Assembly: GCA_029233965.1 (NCBI GenBank)
Contig: JARGOP010000002.1
Location: 66,711 to 121,186, forward strand
Length of the DNA: 54,476 nucleotides
Source of the DNA: Verrucomicrobiales bacterium
GTDB taxonomy: Bacteria; Verrucomicrobiota; Verrucomicrobiia; Verrucomicrobiales; DEV007
Direction of reading: 5' to 3'
In this document: positions 20,146 to 28,273 of the stretch, piece by piece
Position numbering within the stretch: the stretch's first letter is position 1
Layout: every line of letters begins with the position of its first letter
The notes under the pieces: generated by a model
What the model was told of the DNA's origin: nothing
Databases searched by the model: none
The model's input: only the letters and a program-made list of their open reading frames with translations
Made by a program: the position numbers and the translations under genes

Positions 20146-20814
20146 TCAGGCCGGCAGGGTGTTACCGCTTCTCCGAACAAGCCGGAATCCGACATTGTCC
20201 CTCTCGCTGTCATCCGGGATCTCATCGCTCCAGGAACAGCGAAGGAGTCGCGGGAGGTAGTCCCAGGCTCCGCCACGAATCCGGTGACTACCTGTTCTCC
20301 TGCCGGGCTCTTTCGTCCATTCGCAGACATTCCCGATCATGTCGTAAAGACCGAAGGCGTTCGCAGGATAGGAGCCGACGGGTGTCATGCGACCGGAGCC
20401 GACCCTTTCGATCGCCTCATCGTAGAGAAAATTTGCGTCGGACGGGTTGAGGGTGTTTCCACCGGGGAAAACCGTGGCGGTTCCTGCTCTAGCGGCGTGC
20501 TCCCATTCATGAGCCGAGGGGAGGCTCCATCCCTGGTCGCCGGTTTCGCGCCTCAGCCACCCCACAAAGGTCACGGCGTCGATCCAACTGATCCCGTGAG
20601 CGGGGAGGGAGCCGTCGAGTTCCTCAAATCGACCCGGCTCGAACTCGCGCCATTCATGAATCGTCACCGGATGCCGACCTATTTCAAATGGACCCCCAAT
20701 GTCGATCCATTCTCCGATCGGTTCCCCGCCGTTGGCAAATTTGTCATCCAGCGACGCGCCAATCCAGGTCCTGCCACCCGGGACTGTTGCGGTTTCCATC
20801 TCAAGAACAGTCAT
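20146..20814 (-). CDS. SUMF1/FGE-sulfatase-fold protein, lacks FGE cysteines
   Basis: The 222-residue protein is essentially one formylglycine-generating-enzyme (SUMF1) domain: PGGRTWIGASL, the RHPVTIHEWREF strand, ISWIDAVTFVGWL, LPSAHEWEHAARAG, YDMIGNVCEWT and RIRGGAWDYLPRLLRC to NVGFRLVRR. True FGE uses a cysteine pair just after the GGS segment; here those places are Tyr and a gap, so sulfatase activation is unlikely. The fold is also used by EgtB-type mononuclear-iron enzymes and by binding modules. The start ATG overlaps the stop of the CE4-like gene by 4 bases (ATGA), so they are translationally coupled. A paralogue lies at 23914-24657. Function unknown. Confidence 0.85.
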   Translation of the reverse strand: MTVLEMETATVPGGRTWIGASLDDKFANGGEPIGEWIDIGGPFEIGRHPVTIHEWREFEPGRFEELDGSLPAHGISWIDAVTFVGWLRRETGDQGWSLPSAHEWEHAARAGTATVFPGGNTLNPSDANFLYDEAIERVGSGRMTPVGSYPANAFGLYDMIGNVCEWTKEPGRRTGSHRIRGGAWDYLPRLLRCSWSDEIPDDSERDNVGFRLVRRSGNTLPA

Positions 20815-21671
20815 GCGTCAAAATTGATTTCGTTCCTTCGCGAAGCTTCCCCTTTCACCCACTCCGCGATCTGTGAACCGGTCGCGACCCAGGCATCGCC
20901 GGTGTCGATGATGTCGTTGAGAAGTCGCTCCAGCAGTTTCACGCGCGATGGTCGACCGCTCAGCCATGGGTGTAGTGTCAGGACAAAGCAACAGCCATAG
21001 TCTCTCATCGCCACAAACTCGTCCCACCAGAGTCGATACACTTTCTCGCAGTCTTCCGGAATGAATCCCCAGGCGGGGTCGGCGTTGAAGGCAAACTGCT
21101 CCCAGTCTTCGAGCATCCAATGACCGGGAATCTCGACAAGTCCGTTGTCATGGAGAAAAGGGACATCATCCGCCATCATGCTGGCATTGTAGAGAAAGCC
21201 TTCCCGTTTTAGAAGATCCGCAGTCCCCGGATTGATTTCGAACCACGGCGCGCGGTAGCCAACCGGTCTTTGACCGGTCACTGACTCAAGAATGCCAAGG
21301 CTCTTGAGGAGGATCGCTTCCTCCTCCCCGGGGGAGAGGTCGGCCAGTTTTTCGTGAAGGTGACCGTGGGCGCCGACCTCGTGACCGTCGGAAAGAATCG
21401 CCGCTGTCATCTTCGGATGATGCTCAACGATATAGCTGGGAATGAAAAACGTGGCCGGCAGTTCCAGGTGCTTCATGAGACCGAGAAGCCGGGGGACGCC
21501 GACATTCGGGCCATACTCACATTGCGACATGGTCGTCATTCGTGAGGCGAGGGTGAGGTCTTCGGACAGTGCGGTGGTTTCTCCATCGACATCAAAACAG
21601 ACCATGACGGCACATCGCCTGCCGTCGGGCCAGGTGAAGCGGGGTTCCGGTAGGTAGGGGTACTTGGCCAT
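20811..21671 (-). CDS. CE4-family deacetylase-like amidohydrolase
   Basis: A 286-residue member of the polysaccharide-deacetylase (CE4) superfamily. Metal and catalytic motifs are MVCFDVDGET (motif 1), GAHGHLHEKL (motif 2, H-x3-H), GYRAPWFEI (motif 3) and LTLHPWLSGRPSR (motif 5). There is no signal peptide. The segments YGPNVGVPRLLGLMKHLELPATFFIPSY and VEIPGHWMLEDW are like the HpPgdA/cyclic-imide-hydrolase/PuuE branch, whose members often hydrolyse small cyclic amides or ureides rather than polysaccharide. In this island a cytoplasmic amidohydrolase acting on a nitrogen compound fits better than cell-wall deacetylation. This is inference from lineage and context. Confidence 0.85.
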   Translation of the reverse strand: MAKYPYLPEPRFTWPDGRRCAVMVCFDVDGETTALSEDLTLASRMTTMSQCEYGPNVGVPRLLGLMKHLELPATFFIPSYIVEHHPKMTAAILSDGHEVGAHGHLHEKLADLSPGEEEAILLKSLGILESVTGQRPVGYRAPWFEINPGTADLLKREGFLYNASMMADDVPFLHDNGLVEIPGHWMLEDWEQFAFNADPAWGFIPEDCEKVYRLWWDEFVAMRDYGCCFVLTLHPWLSGRPSRVKLLERLLNDIIDTGDAWVATGSQIAEWVKGEASRRNEINFDA

Positions 21672-21778
21672 GGCCGGGAATCAGAATCTAACGACTCACC
21701 GCTGGCTGAGCACCTTCCATCGACCGGGATGGCGGCACCAGTGATGAGAAGGCCTCGTCCGGGGCGGAAAAATAGAAC

Positions 21779-23038
21779 CTACGTCCGGGATCGCTCGATC
21801 ACAGAAGTGAGGTATTTCTGAAAGTGCCAGATCGGTTCTTCAAGATGACTGAGACGGCCGGGCTCATAGGCAGCGGAGCGCATGCCCATCTGAGTCGCCG
21901 TGCAGACCTCCATGTCCTCAAGGTGGAATTTGATCGCGGCTGCCACTTCGCTTTCGAAAACTTTCTCGTAGTCCGGTCTCTCCTTGTTCGACGGATGGAT
22001 GATCATCGTCGTGAGGAGACTGCATGTCTCCGGCCCGGTGGGGAGGAGCCGATACCAGTAGGTACGATCCGGCGCGTTGAAGATGAGGAAGTTCGGGAAG
22101 GCGAGGTAGACCCACCATTCGGTGTAGTCTTCAACGGCCAGGCCGGGGAATGGATTCATGGTTGTCCCGGCGTCACCGGACTTGAGGATCTCCTCTTTCA
22201 TGTCGTCTCTGAGCGGGAGATGCATGATCGAAAAATGTTCGTGCTTCGGTTCAGTCCAGCACCCTTTCGCAGGAAGAAACGGCTCCAGTGTTTCACGGTG
22301 AGCGCCGAGATGGTGATAAGCCTCCATGAAGTTTTCGAGAAGAATTTTCCAGTTGAACTCGCAATCCCAATGCCTGGACCAGACCAGTTCCGCTTCAGAC
22401 CAGTTCCACTTCCCGACGAAATTGTCTTTCAAGTCGGCGAGTGACTCGGCAACAGGCGGGAGATCTTCGTTCAGAGTGACAAAAATAAAGCCTTCCCAGA
22501 TCTCGCTTTTGTATTCGTGAAGGCAGATTTCACTTCGGTCGAAGCCCTCGGCCTCCTGCATCTCGGGAACCCCGACAAGCTTGCCGGTGAGGTCGTAGCT
22601 CCAGAGGTGATAGGGGCAGAGAACAACCCGCTGATTCCCGCTTTCGGGTGCTGAACCGGCAGGCATGACGTCCATGCCACGGTGGCGGCACACCCTCGAG
22701 AGAACGCGTACCTCCCCGTCCTTGCCACGCGAGACAAGCATGGGTTCTCCGCACATGTCGACGCGGAGGTAGTCTCCCGGATTCGGGATCTGGGATTGAT
22801 GCGCAACGGAAATCCATTCTTTACGAAAGATCTCTTTCACTTCGAAATCGAGGAACTCCGGCGAGACGTACGCCCCGGATGGGAATGATTGCGATTTCTC
22901 ACGCGGAAGGGACGCGGACTCAACGATGCTGCGGCAAATTGTCTCAAATTCAGAAAGACTCGCTCCGTTCGGAGGAAAGGTGTAACTCACGTCCGCTGAG
23001 GGAGGATTCGGCACAGGTGGGGTTGCTGTCGTAGTCAT
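21779..23038 (-). CDS. Rieske non-heme iron oxygenase, large subunit (1)
   Basis: A 419-residue ring-hydroxylating-type oxygenase. The Rieske [2Fe-2S] ligands are C117, H119, C141 and H144 (CRHRGMDV, CPYHLW). The mononuclear iron site is H242 and H247 within ENFMEAYHHLGAH plus D375 in HLEDMEVC. The residue bridging the two centres is E239 (E-x2-H-x4-H), as in the choline/glycine betaine/carnitine oxygenase branch, rather than the Asp of aromatic dioxygenases. Such enzymes oxidise N-alkyl or quaternary ammonium substrates using electrons from a separate reductase. It shares clear similarity with the second copy at 28274-29629, and its stop is 107 bases before the CE4-like gene. No reductase or ferredoxin gene is nearby. 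Confidence 0.93.
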   Translation of the reverse strand: MTTTATPPVPNPPSADVSYTFPPNGASLSEFETICRSIVESASLPREKSQSFPSGAYVSPEFLDFEVKEIFRKEWISVAHQSQIPNPGDYLRVDMCGEPMLVSRGKDGEVRVLSRVCRHRGMDVMPAGSAPESGNQRVVLCPYHLWSYDLTGKLVGVPEMQEAEGFDRSEICLHEYKSEIWEGFIFVTLNEDLPPVAESLADLKDNFVGKWNWSEAELVWSRHWDCEFNWKILLENFMEAYHHLGAHRETLEPFLPAKGCWTEPKHEHFSIMHLPLRDDMKEEILKSGDAGTTMNPFPGLAVEDYTEWWVYLAFPNFLIFNAPDRTYWYRLLPTGPETCSLLTTMIIHPSNKERPDYEKVFESEVAAAIKFHLEDMEVCTATQMGMRSAAYEPGRLSHLEEPIWHFQKYLTSVIERSRT

Positions 23039-23051
23039 GAAGTATCAGGGT

Positions 23052-23906
23052 TCAGGTTGAGAAGAGGGACTGAAGTCGATTACGCTGTCTGTGAGCGATC
23101 CAGGTGTTGATTTCCCAGAGATCGCCGACCGGCTTTTGAGTGAAAGGTTCGCAGTGAAGATAGCCGTCGGGACCGAACTCAGGGGTGATGGTGATGTGGT
23201 CGAAACCGCGTTCGATCTGAGATTCCCAGACCTTGTCCCACCAGCTTTCGTGAGCGGCGAGGTCACCAGCGTGTTCCGGAGCGCGTGGATCCGGAACCTG
23301 AGGTCCCTGATTGTATCCGACCCGCGTCTGGAGATGAAAAGCGTGCCTGGCGCAGAGATCGAGAATCTCCGGCTCTTCGTCGAGGACGAGCCTTTCTGCG
23401 ACAACGCAGAAGTGACTGAAGTCGCAGGTCAACTTGAGGTCAGGGACTTCCCTGAGGATGTCACGAGTCGCCCAGGCGCTGTTGAGGTAGCGGCCACGGT
23501 GCGTCTCGGCGGAGATGGAGATTTCGTACTCGGCTTCCAGTTTCGGGATAGCACTGTAGAAAGAGAGGGCTTCAGCAAGGCTCCAGGCATCACTTCCACA
23601 CATCGTGTTGATAAAGAGCGGCCTGGCAGGGAGCGCGTGCTCGATGCCTTCGCGCAGTGAGGCCAAATGTTCGTCCGCTGACCTACCGGGCGAGGGGACG
23701 TAGAATCCGGGAACGGTTGCCGTCGAAATCTCAGCGATGTAGAGCAAATCGTTCTCGGAAAGGCATTGGAGAAATGCCTTCTGATCCGCTTCTTCAGTGG
23801 GGAACGGGGACTCAAATCCCTCGAAATCCGCTTCGGCGCAGAGTCGGGCTGCCTCGGCATAGGTACCCTCATGACCCCAGAACGTTTTGAACAGTGAAAT
23901 CTTCAT
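23052..23906 (-). CDS. Xylose-isomerase-like TIM-barrel protein
   Basis: A 284-residue sugar phosphate isomerase/epimerase-type TIM barrel (AP endonuclease 2 superfamily). The frame is open to 23981, but ATG 23906 (MKISLFKTFWGHEG) is the natural start because it begins with the first barrel strand. Candidate metal ligands are Glu/His/Asp in ISAETHRGRYLN, LKLTCDFSHFCVV and ITPEFGPDGY, in the usual positions at strand ends. Reactions in the family range from isomerases to aldolase-like and dehydratase reactions, so the substrate cannot be named. It lies 13 bases upstream of Rieske oxygenase 1 and 7 bases after the SUMF1-fold gene, so it is clearly in the same operon. Confidence 0.82.
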   Translation of the reverse strand: MKISLFKTFWGHEGTYAEAARLCAEADFEGFESPFPTEEADQKAFLQCLSENDLLYIAEISTATVPGFYVPSPGRSADEHLASLREGIEHALPARPLFINTMCGSDAWSLAEALSFYSAIPKLEAEYEISISAETHRGRYLNSAWATRDILREVPDLKLTCDFSHFCVVAERLVLDEEPEILDLCARHAFHLQTRVGYNQGPQVPDPRAPEHAGDLAAHESWWDKVWESQIERGFDHITITPEFGPDGYLHCEPFTQKPVGDLWEINTWIAHRQRNRLQSLFST

Positions 23907-23913
23907 GAGAAAC

Positions 23914-24657
23914 TCAGTCGAGGTCGATGACAACGCGGAAGCCGAGATTGTCGTAGCGTTCATCGCGGAGCGCCCAGTCACGGGACGAGCAACGCATCGT
24001 GCGGGGGAGTTGGTCCCAGGCTCCGCCTTTGGTAACGTAGCGACGTCCCGGAGTCGCCGATTCCTCGCCGGGGCTTCGTGTCCAGGGACTGGCAGTCCAC
24101 TCGCAAATGTTCCCGCTCATATCGAAGAGGCCAAAAGGATTGGGCGGGTAAGAGCCGATCGGTGTGATATAACCGCGTCCGACCTGGTGGCCCATTTCGT
24201 CGTAAAGATAGTTGGCCTCATTAAGTGAGAGGCGGTTTCGGCCTGATGGAAAGAGAGCATCATTGCCGCCCCGTGCTGCAAATTCCCACTCCGCCTCCGT
24301 GGGGAGCCGACAGCTCCTGCCTGATTGCACGCTGAGCCAATGAGCGTATTCGCAGGCTTCATCCCAGCTGATCCCGGTAACCGGCGAGCAGGAGCCGTTT
24401 GTGCGCGGGGCTTCAGCCCGTCGAAATCTCGCCCACTCACAAACGGTCACGGGAGAACGGCCCATCGCAATCCGATTGATAATTTCAACTTCTTTCCGGG
24501 GGAGTTCAACAGCACTGACATAGCGATCTTCGTCCGAGCCACCCATCAGGAATGTGCCGATGGGCAGCTCAACGAAGCTAAATGGATCGGGCGACGAAAC
24601 ATCCACGCTTCCGACTTCGAGAAGAAAGGCAGTGGTTAATGATGCGGCGACCGGCAT
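23914..24657 (-). CDS. SUMF1/FGE-sulfatase-fold protein, second copy
   Basis: A 247-residue paralogue of the protein at 20146-20814. The SUMF1 domain covers about 25-245: FVELPIGTFLMGG, RSPVTVCEWARF, GISWDEACEYAHWL, LPTEAEWEFAARGG, FDMSGNICEWT and VTKGGAWDQLPRTMRC to NLGFRVV. Again the two cysteines that define formylglycine-generating enzymes are missing after the GGAW segment, so classical sulfatase activation is not expected. The first ~20 residues are mildly hydrophobic but not a clear signal peptide. It lies 21 bases after the lipoprotein binding-protein gene and 7 before the TIM-barrel gene. Having two such genes, each close to Rieske oxygenase 1 and its neighbours, hints at a specific role in this pathway. 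Confidence 0.83.
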   Translation of the reverse strand: MPVAASLTTAFLLEVGSVDVSSPDPFSFVELPIGTFLMGGSDEDRYVSAVELPRKEVEIINRIAMGRSPVTVCEWARFRRAEAPRTNGSCSPVTGISWDEACEYAHWLSVQSGRSCRLPTEAEWEFAARGGNDALFPSGRNRLSLNEANYLYDEMGHQVGRGYITPIGSYPPNPFGLFDMSGNICEWTASPWTRSPGEESATPGRRYVTKGGAWDQLPRTMRCSSRDWALRDERYDNLGFRVVIDLD

Positions 24658-24678
24658 GACGAAGTGAAGCGTTTGAGA

Positions 24679-25887
24679 TTACTGGCCGTAGCCTTTTTCA
24701 ATGAGAGTTTTCATTGGCCCGAGTGCGATGCCGGATTCCATTGGGTGGCTTTCCTTGACCATGCCGAACTTGATCCACCAGTCATTGGTCATCTTCCAGT
24801 GGGTCGCGATGTGTCCGTTCTTTCCGAAAGGAGGGGTGCCCTCCATCAATCCGAGAAACTGAGCAGCGTCGAGGAAGTTGAATGGATAAATCCCCCCGTC
24901 CTCCGAGCTGCCGTCGGCACCGATCACGAGCTCGACATCTTCAACCGGGAACTGCAGTCCTTTGGCAATGATGGCATTGCCTTCGGCAGGATTCTCTTCC
25001 CAGAACTTCACGGCCTCGAAGTATGCCTTTACCGTGAGGGCGGCGACATTTTTCTTCTCCATGAACGACTTGCTCATGTACATCCCGTCAGCAAGAAGGG
25101 CGGTTTCCTTGAAGTAGGGATCCTTTGACGTTGCCGCCACCGTGGCCTCAGGAAGAGCCTTGAGGACGTTACTGCCGAAGGGCTCCCAGAACTCGCCGGC
25201 AGCGACTTTTCCACTGACCATCGCCGCTACCGCGTCATCCATGATCAGGTTCGTGTATTTGACCTGATCGAAGGCAACGCCATTCTCCTCAAGCCAGATG
25301 CCCATGTAAATTTGAGTGAGCCCACCCTCGAGGACCGCAACCTCTTTCCCGATGAGGTCCTTCGCGGACTCGATCCCGGGGGAAAGGATGATTTTATCGG
25401 TTCCGTAGGACGGGTTGGTGTAGGCCACCATCTGAACCGGAACACCCTCTTCCGCGGCAATCGGGCCATACTCGACGGTGGAGGAGGTCACGTCGAGTTG
25501 TCCCGCTGCCATGAGGCCGAAGCTTTCATACGGGTCCTCAATGATCTGGATATCGAGATCAATCTCAGGGACGAGGTTCTTTTCTTTGGCGATGAACCAG
25601 AAACCGTAGCCGGGCCAGGAGAATAGCGACACCTTCACGGTGGCAGGCTCCTTTGCCGGTTTTGCCTCAGCTGCGGGCTTGGGTTCAGGCTTCGGAGCAG
25701 GGGCGGGTTTCGGCTCCGGTTTCGTTTCAGGTTCGGCCGGTGCCGGTTCCGCAGGAGTCTCCGGCGCAGTTTCCTCTGCTACCGGTTCTTCCGGCGGAGC
25801 AGGATCGCCCGAGCAGGAAGTCAGAGCAAAGAGGGCAGCCAGTGATAAAAGGGCACCGGCTCTCATGATGTAGTATATCAGTTTCAT
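24679..25887 (-). CDS. NitT/TauT-type ABC substrate-binding lipoprotein
   Basis: A 402-residue lipoprotein. The frame is open to 26211, but that part lies opposite the permease gene; ATG 25887 starts a signal peptide with lipobox ALTSC (lipid on Cys 23). A Pro/Glu/Lys/Ala-rich linker follows (about 27-75, with PKPEPKP-type repeats). The NMT1/TauA/SsuA-like periplasmic-binding domain comes next (VKVSLFSWPGYGFWFIAKEKNL onward). The WPGYGFW segment parallels WPGWVAW in the first binding protein (33012-34028), so the ligands may be related. It is paired with the permease 26 bases upstream, but no ATPase gene is attached. Confidence 0.88.
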   Translation of the reverse strand: MKLIYYIMRAGALLSLAALFALTSCSGDPAPPEEPVAEETAPETPAEPAPAEPETKPEPKPAPAPKPEPKPAAEAKPAKEPATVKVSLFSWPGYGFWFIAKEKNLVPEIDLDIQIIEDPYESFGLMAAGQLDVTSSTVEYGPIAAEEGVPVQMVAYTNPSYGTDKIILSPGIESAKDLIGKEVAVLEGGLTQIYMGIWLEENGVAFDQVKYTNLIMDDAVAAMVSGKVAAGEFWEPFGSNVLKALPEATVAATSKDPYFKETALLADGMYMSKSFMEKKNVAALTVKAYFEAVKFWEENPAEGNAIIAKGLQFPVEDVELVIGADGSSEDGGIYPFNFLDAAQFLGLMEGTPPFGKNGHIATHWKMTNDWWIKFGMVKESHPMESGIALGPMKTLIEKGYGQ

Positions 25888-25913
25888 ATTCGTTTTAGTT
25901 CGTTGGGTGGTTC

Positions 25914-26765
25914 TTAGTAGAGATAGCGAAAGCAAAGACGGTGAATGAGGCGGAAAAGAAGATCGAAGAGCAGGCCAAGCAGTCCGATCACGAGGATGCC
26001 GGCAAGGATGTCCTCCACCCTGACAAAACGCTTTGCGCGCATCATCATGGCCCCGATCCCGTCGGTCGCGGCGACGATTTCGGCGATGACGAGATAGGTC
26101 CAACTCACCGCGAGCATCTGGCGGGCCGTGTCGAGATAGCTGGGAAGAGCGGATGGCAGAATGACCCGCCAGACGACATTGCCGCGCTTCGCCCCCAGGG
26201 TTCGTGAACACTCCACGATCTCGGTTCGAACCGCCTTGGTGTTGTCCATGAAGAGAGTGACGAGAAACCAGACCACCCCGAGGACGAGAAGGGCGATTTT
26301 CTGACCATCACCGGTGCCGAGCCACATGAGGAGAAGTGGAACAAAGGACGGTGCGGGGAGATAGCGGAAGGGAGAGACAAGCGGATTCAGAAACCCTTCC
26401 GCGACCGGGAATGTCCCCATGACCATCCCCAGGGGAAGAGCAATCGAAAGAGCGATCGCGAAACTGATCAGGATTCGTTTCACGCTCATGAGAACATCGA
26501 CACCAAATCCCTGATTGGCGAAAAGGTTGATCAAGGCGGCCCCCACCTGCGCCGGTCCCGGGAAAAGGGCTTCGGGCGTGAACGAGGCGGCGGCAAGAAA
26601 ATGCCAGCCTAACAGAAAAACCATCCATGCGGATACGGCAAGAGCTACCTGAAGAGGCCGATTGATCGATTTCTTGAATTCAAAGAGCGAAAGAAATCGA
26701 GGCTCCTGCTTAGGCTTCACTTCTACTTGAATCACAGGTGATTTGGCTGTGTTGACTGCTGACAT
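25914..26765 (-). CDS. NitT/TauT-type ABC permease
   Basis: A 283-residue inner-membrane permease of the SsuC/TauC/NrtB type with about six hydrophobic segments, the first at about 35-58 (VALAVSAWMVFLLGWHFLAA). The conserved cytoplasmic EAA-like loop is CSRTLGAKRGNVVWRVILPSALPSYL, which contacts the ATPase. The ATPase encoded at 30618-31517 is the only one in the island, so it may serve both permeases. The first ~25 residues are polar. The preceding 132 bases hold the strong palindrome at 26847-26876, so this gene may begin a separate expression segment. Confidence 0.88.
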   Translation of the reverse strand: MSAVNTAKSPVIQVEVKPKQEPRFLSLFEFKKSINRPLQVALAVSAWMVFLLGWHFLAAASFTPEALFPGPAQVGAALINLFANQGFGVDVLMSVKRILISFAIALSIALPLGMVMGTFPVAEGFLNPLVSPFRYLPAPSFVPLLLMWLGTGDGQKIALLVLGVVWFLVTLFMDNTKAVRTEIVECSRTLGAKRGNVVWRVILPSALPSYLDTARQMLAVSWTYLVIAEIVAATDGIGAMMMRAKRFVRVEDILAGILVIGLLGLLFDLLFRLIHRLCFRYLY

Positions 26766-26846
26766 AAGTGCGTTAACAAATCTCTCCCCGGATGAACTGT
26801 TGATGCATGAGCCATGCCATTAGCATTGTTTATCTATCGATCTGAG

Positions 26847-26876
26847 CCTTTCCGTATCACGAGTGATACGGAAAGG
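26847..26876. promoter_or_regulatory. Perfect 14-base palindrome between the GlnT-like and permease genes
   Basis: CCTTTCCGTATCAC (26847-26860) and GTGATACGGAAAGG (26863-26876) are perfect inverted arms separated by GA. As RNA it would form a stable hairpin, but no T-run follows on either strand, so it is not a classical terminator. The inner GTATCAC/GTGATAC half-sites resemble the GTAATAC half-sites at 34074-34106, so it could be an operator or an intra-operon processing or stability hairpin. Confidence 0.6.
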
Positions 26877-26897
26877 TGTGCATTTGCTGCGAAACGA

Positions 26898-28259
26898 TCA
26901 GAACAACCGTGCATAACGATCGATCTCCCACTGGGAGACGGTTTGGTGATACTGCCGCCATTCCTCAGATTTGTAGGTGATGAATTCATCTCTCAATTCC
27001 TTCCCTAACACTTCAGCAACGAACGGGTCATCGGAGAACTCCTTCACCGCCTCATTGAGGTCACGGGGAAGTTCCTGAATTCCCGCGTCGGCAAGTTGCT
27101 GCGAACTGTATTCGTAGAGGTTTTCCTCCTGAGCCTCGCCCGGGTCGATCCCTTCGCGGATTCCTTCGAGTCCGGCAGCGAGAACGAGCGTTGCCGCGAG
27201 GTAGGGATTGCAGGCCGCATCGGCATTCCGCGACTCCACCCGGCCGCCTCCCATGGGAACGCGGAGCGCATTGGTCCGGTTGTTTTTTCCGTAGCTGTTA
27301 AAGACCGGCGCCCAGCTGTAGTAGGACATAAGACCGCGACGCACGAGTCGCTTGTAGCTGTTCACGGTCGGGGCAAAGGCGGCGCAGATGGCCGGGCCGT
27401 GTTTGAGGACACCTCCGACGAACTGGTAACCCAGTTCGGTAAGGCCGAGGCCGCGTGGATCCTCAGCGGGATCGCACTCGAAAAGGTTGGAGCCGGTTTC
27501 GAGATCGTAGAGCGACATGTTGAAGTGCGCTCCCGATCCGGTCTTGTTCGCGAAGGGTTTCGGCATGAAAGTCGCAAGCAGTCCTTCTTCCGCAGCGTAG
27601 TGCTTGGCCATCATCCGGAAGAAGATGAAGCGGTCACACATCGTGAGGGCATCCGCGTATTTGAAGTCGAACTCGAACTGGGAGTTCGCGTCTTCGTGGT
27701 CGAGGGAGTAAAGATCCCAACCGAGGTCGTTGATCACCGTGGAAACTTTATCAAGCCACTCGTAGCGATCCATGAATCGCTTCACGTCGTAGCAGGCCTT
27801 TTCGAGGTTGTCGTCGTCGTTCGGGATTTCGAGGGTTCCGTCTTCGGTATACTTCACAACAAAGACCTCGCACTCGATCCCGAGATTGAGGCCGTATCCC
27901 ATCTCCGCGGCCTGCCCGAGGACTTTCTTCAGCGCGACCCGGGTATTGATCTCGTAGGGCTCGCCTTTGAAAGTGTTGTCGGCGGGAAAGAAGGCGACTT
28001 CTTTGTTCCAGGGAAGAATCGTGCCGCGTTCCAGGTCCGGCACCGAAGCAATCTCATCATCGTTCGGGCTTTGCCCGAGGCCGTCAAGCGCGTAGCCCGT
28101 GTAGAGTTCCGAACCCAGCGCAAAATGTACAAAGTGATCGATCGGCACGAACTTCCCCTTCGGCACGCCGTGGATATCGACGTAGGCTCCGACACAATAC
28201 TTCACTCCCTGAGCCTTCAGCTCTTCCTGCTTCTGGATTAATTCATCTTTGGTCATCAT
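26898..28259 (-). CDS. GlnT / gamma-glutamylmethylamide synthetase-like ligase
   Basis: A 453-residue glutamine-synthetase-fold enzyme that ATP-dependently joins ammonia or an amine to glutamate. Starts at 28259 or the adjacent ATG at 28256 both fit; upstream in-frame codons do not look coding. Motifs: beta-grasp N-domain ([20 protein letters not shown]), [18 protein letters not shown], the catalytic-domain [22 protein letters not shown], the ATP/glutamate segment [10 protein letters not shown], and [27 protein letters not shown]. The pattern is closer to GlnT/type III and gamma-glutamylmethylamide synthetases of methylamine users than to GlnA (the adenylylation-site region differs). It follows Rieske oxygenase 2 by 14 bases, consistent with capturing ammonium or alkylamine released by oxidation. 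Confidence 0.85.
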   Translation of the reverse strand: MMTKDELIQKQEELKAQGVKYCVGAYVDIHGVPKGKFVPIDHFVHFALGSELYTGYALDGLGQSPNDDEIASVPDLERGTILPWNKEVAFFPADNTFKGEPYEINTRVALKKVLGQAAEMGYGLNLGIECEVFVVKYTEDGTLEIPNDDDNLEKACYDVKRFMDRYEWLDKVSTVINDLGWDLYSLDHEDANSQFEFDFKYADALTMCDRFIFFRMMAKHYAAEEGLLATFMPKPFANKTGSGAHFNMSLYDLETGSNLFECDPAEDPRGLGLTELGYQFVGGVLKHGPAICAAFAPTVNSYKRLVRRGLMSYYSWAPVFNSYGKNNRTNALRVPMGGGRVESRNADAACNPYLAATLVLAAGLEGIREGIDPGEAQEENLYEYSSQQLADAGIQELPRDLNEAVKEFSDDPFVAEVLGKELRDEFITYKSEEWRQYHQTVSQWEIDRYARLF

Positions 28260-28273
28260 AAGTTTTTGCTTTG

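Noticed and set aside
20146-20814. Annotation as a true formylglycine-generating enzyme or sulfatase activator
   Set aside because: The cysteine pair required for FGE activity is absent and no sulfatase gene is present in the window.
24679-26211. Extended start for the lipoprotein binding protein at 26211
   Set aside because: The upstream part lies opposite the permease gene and is Arg/His-rich non-coding-like; the signal peptide and lipobox begin at 25887.
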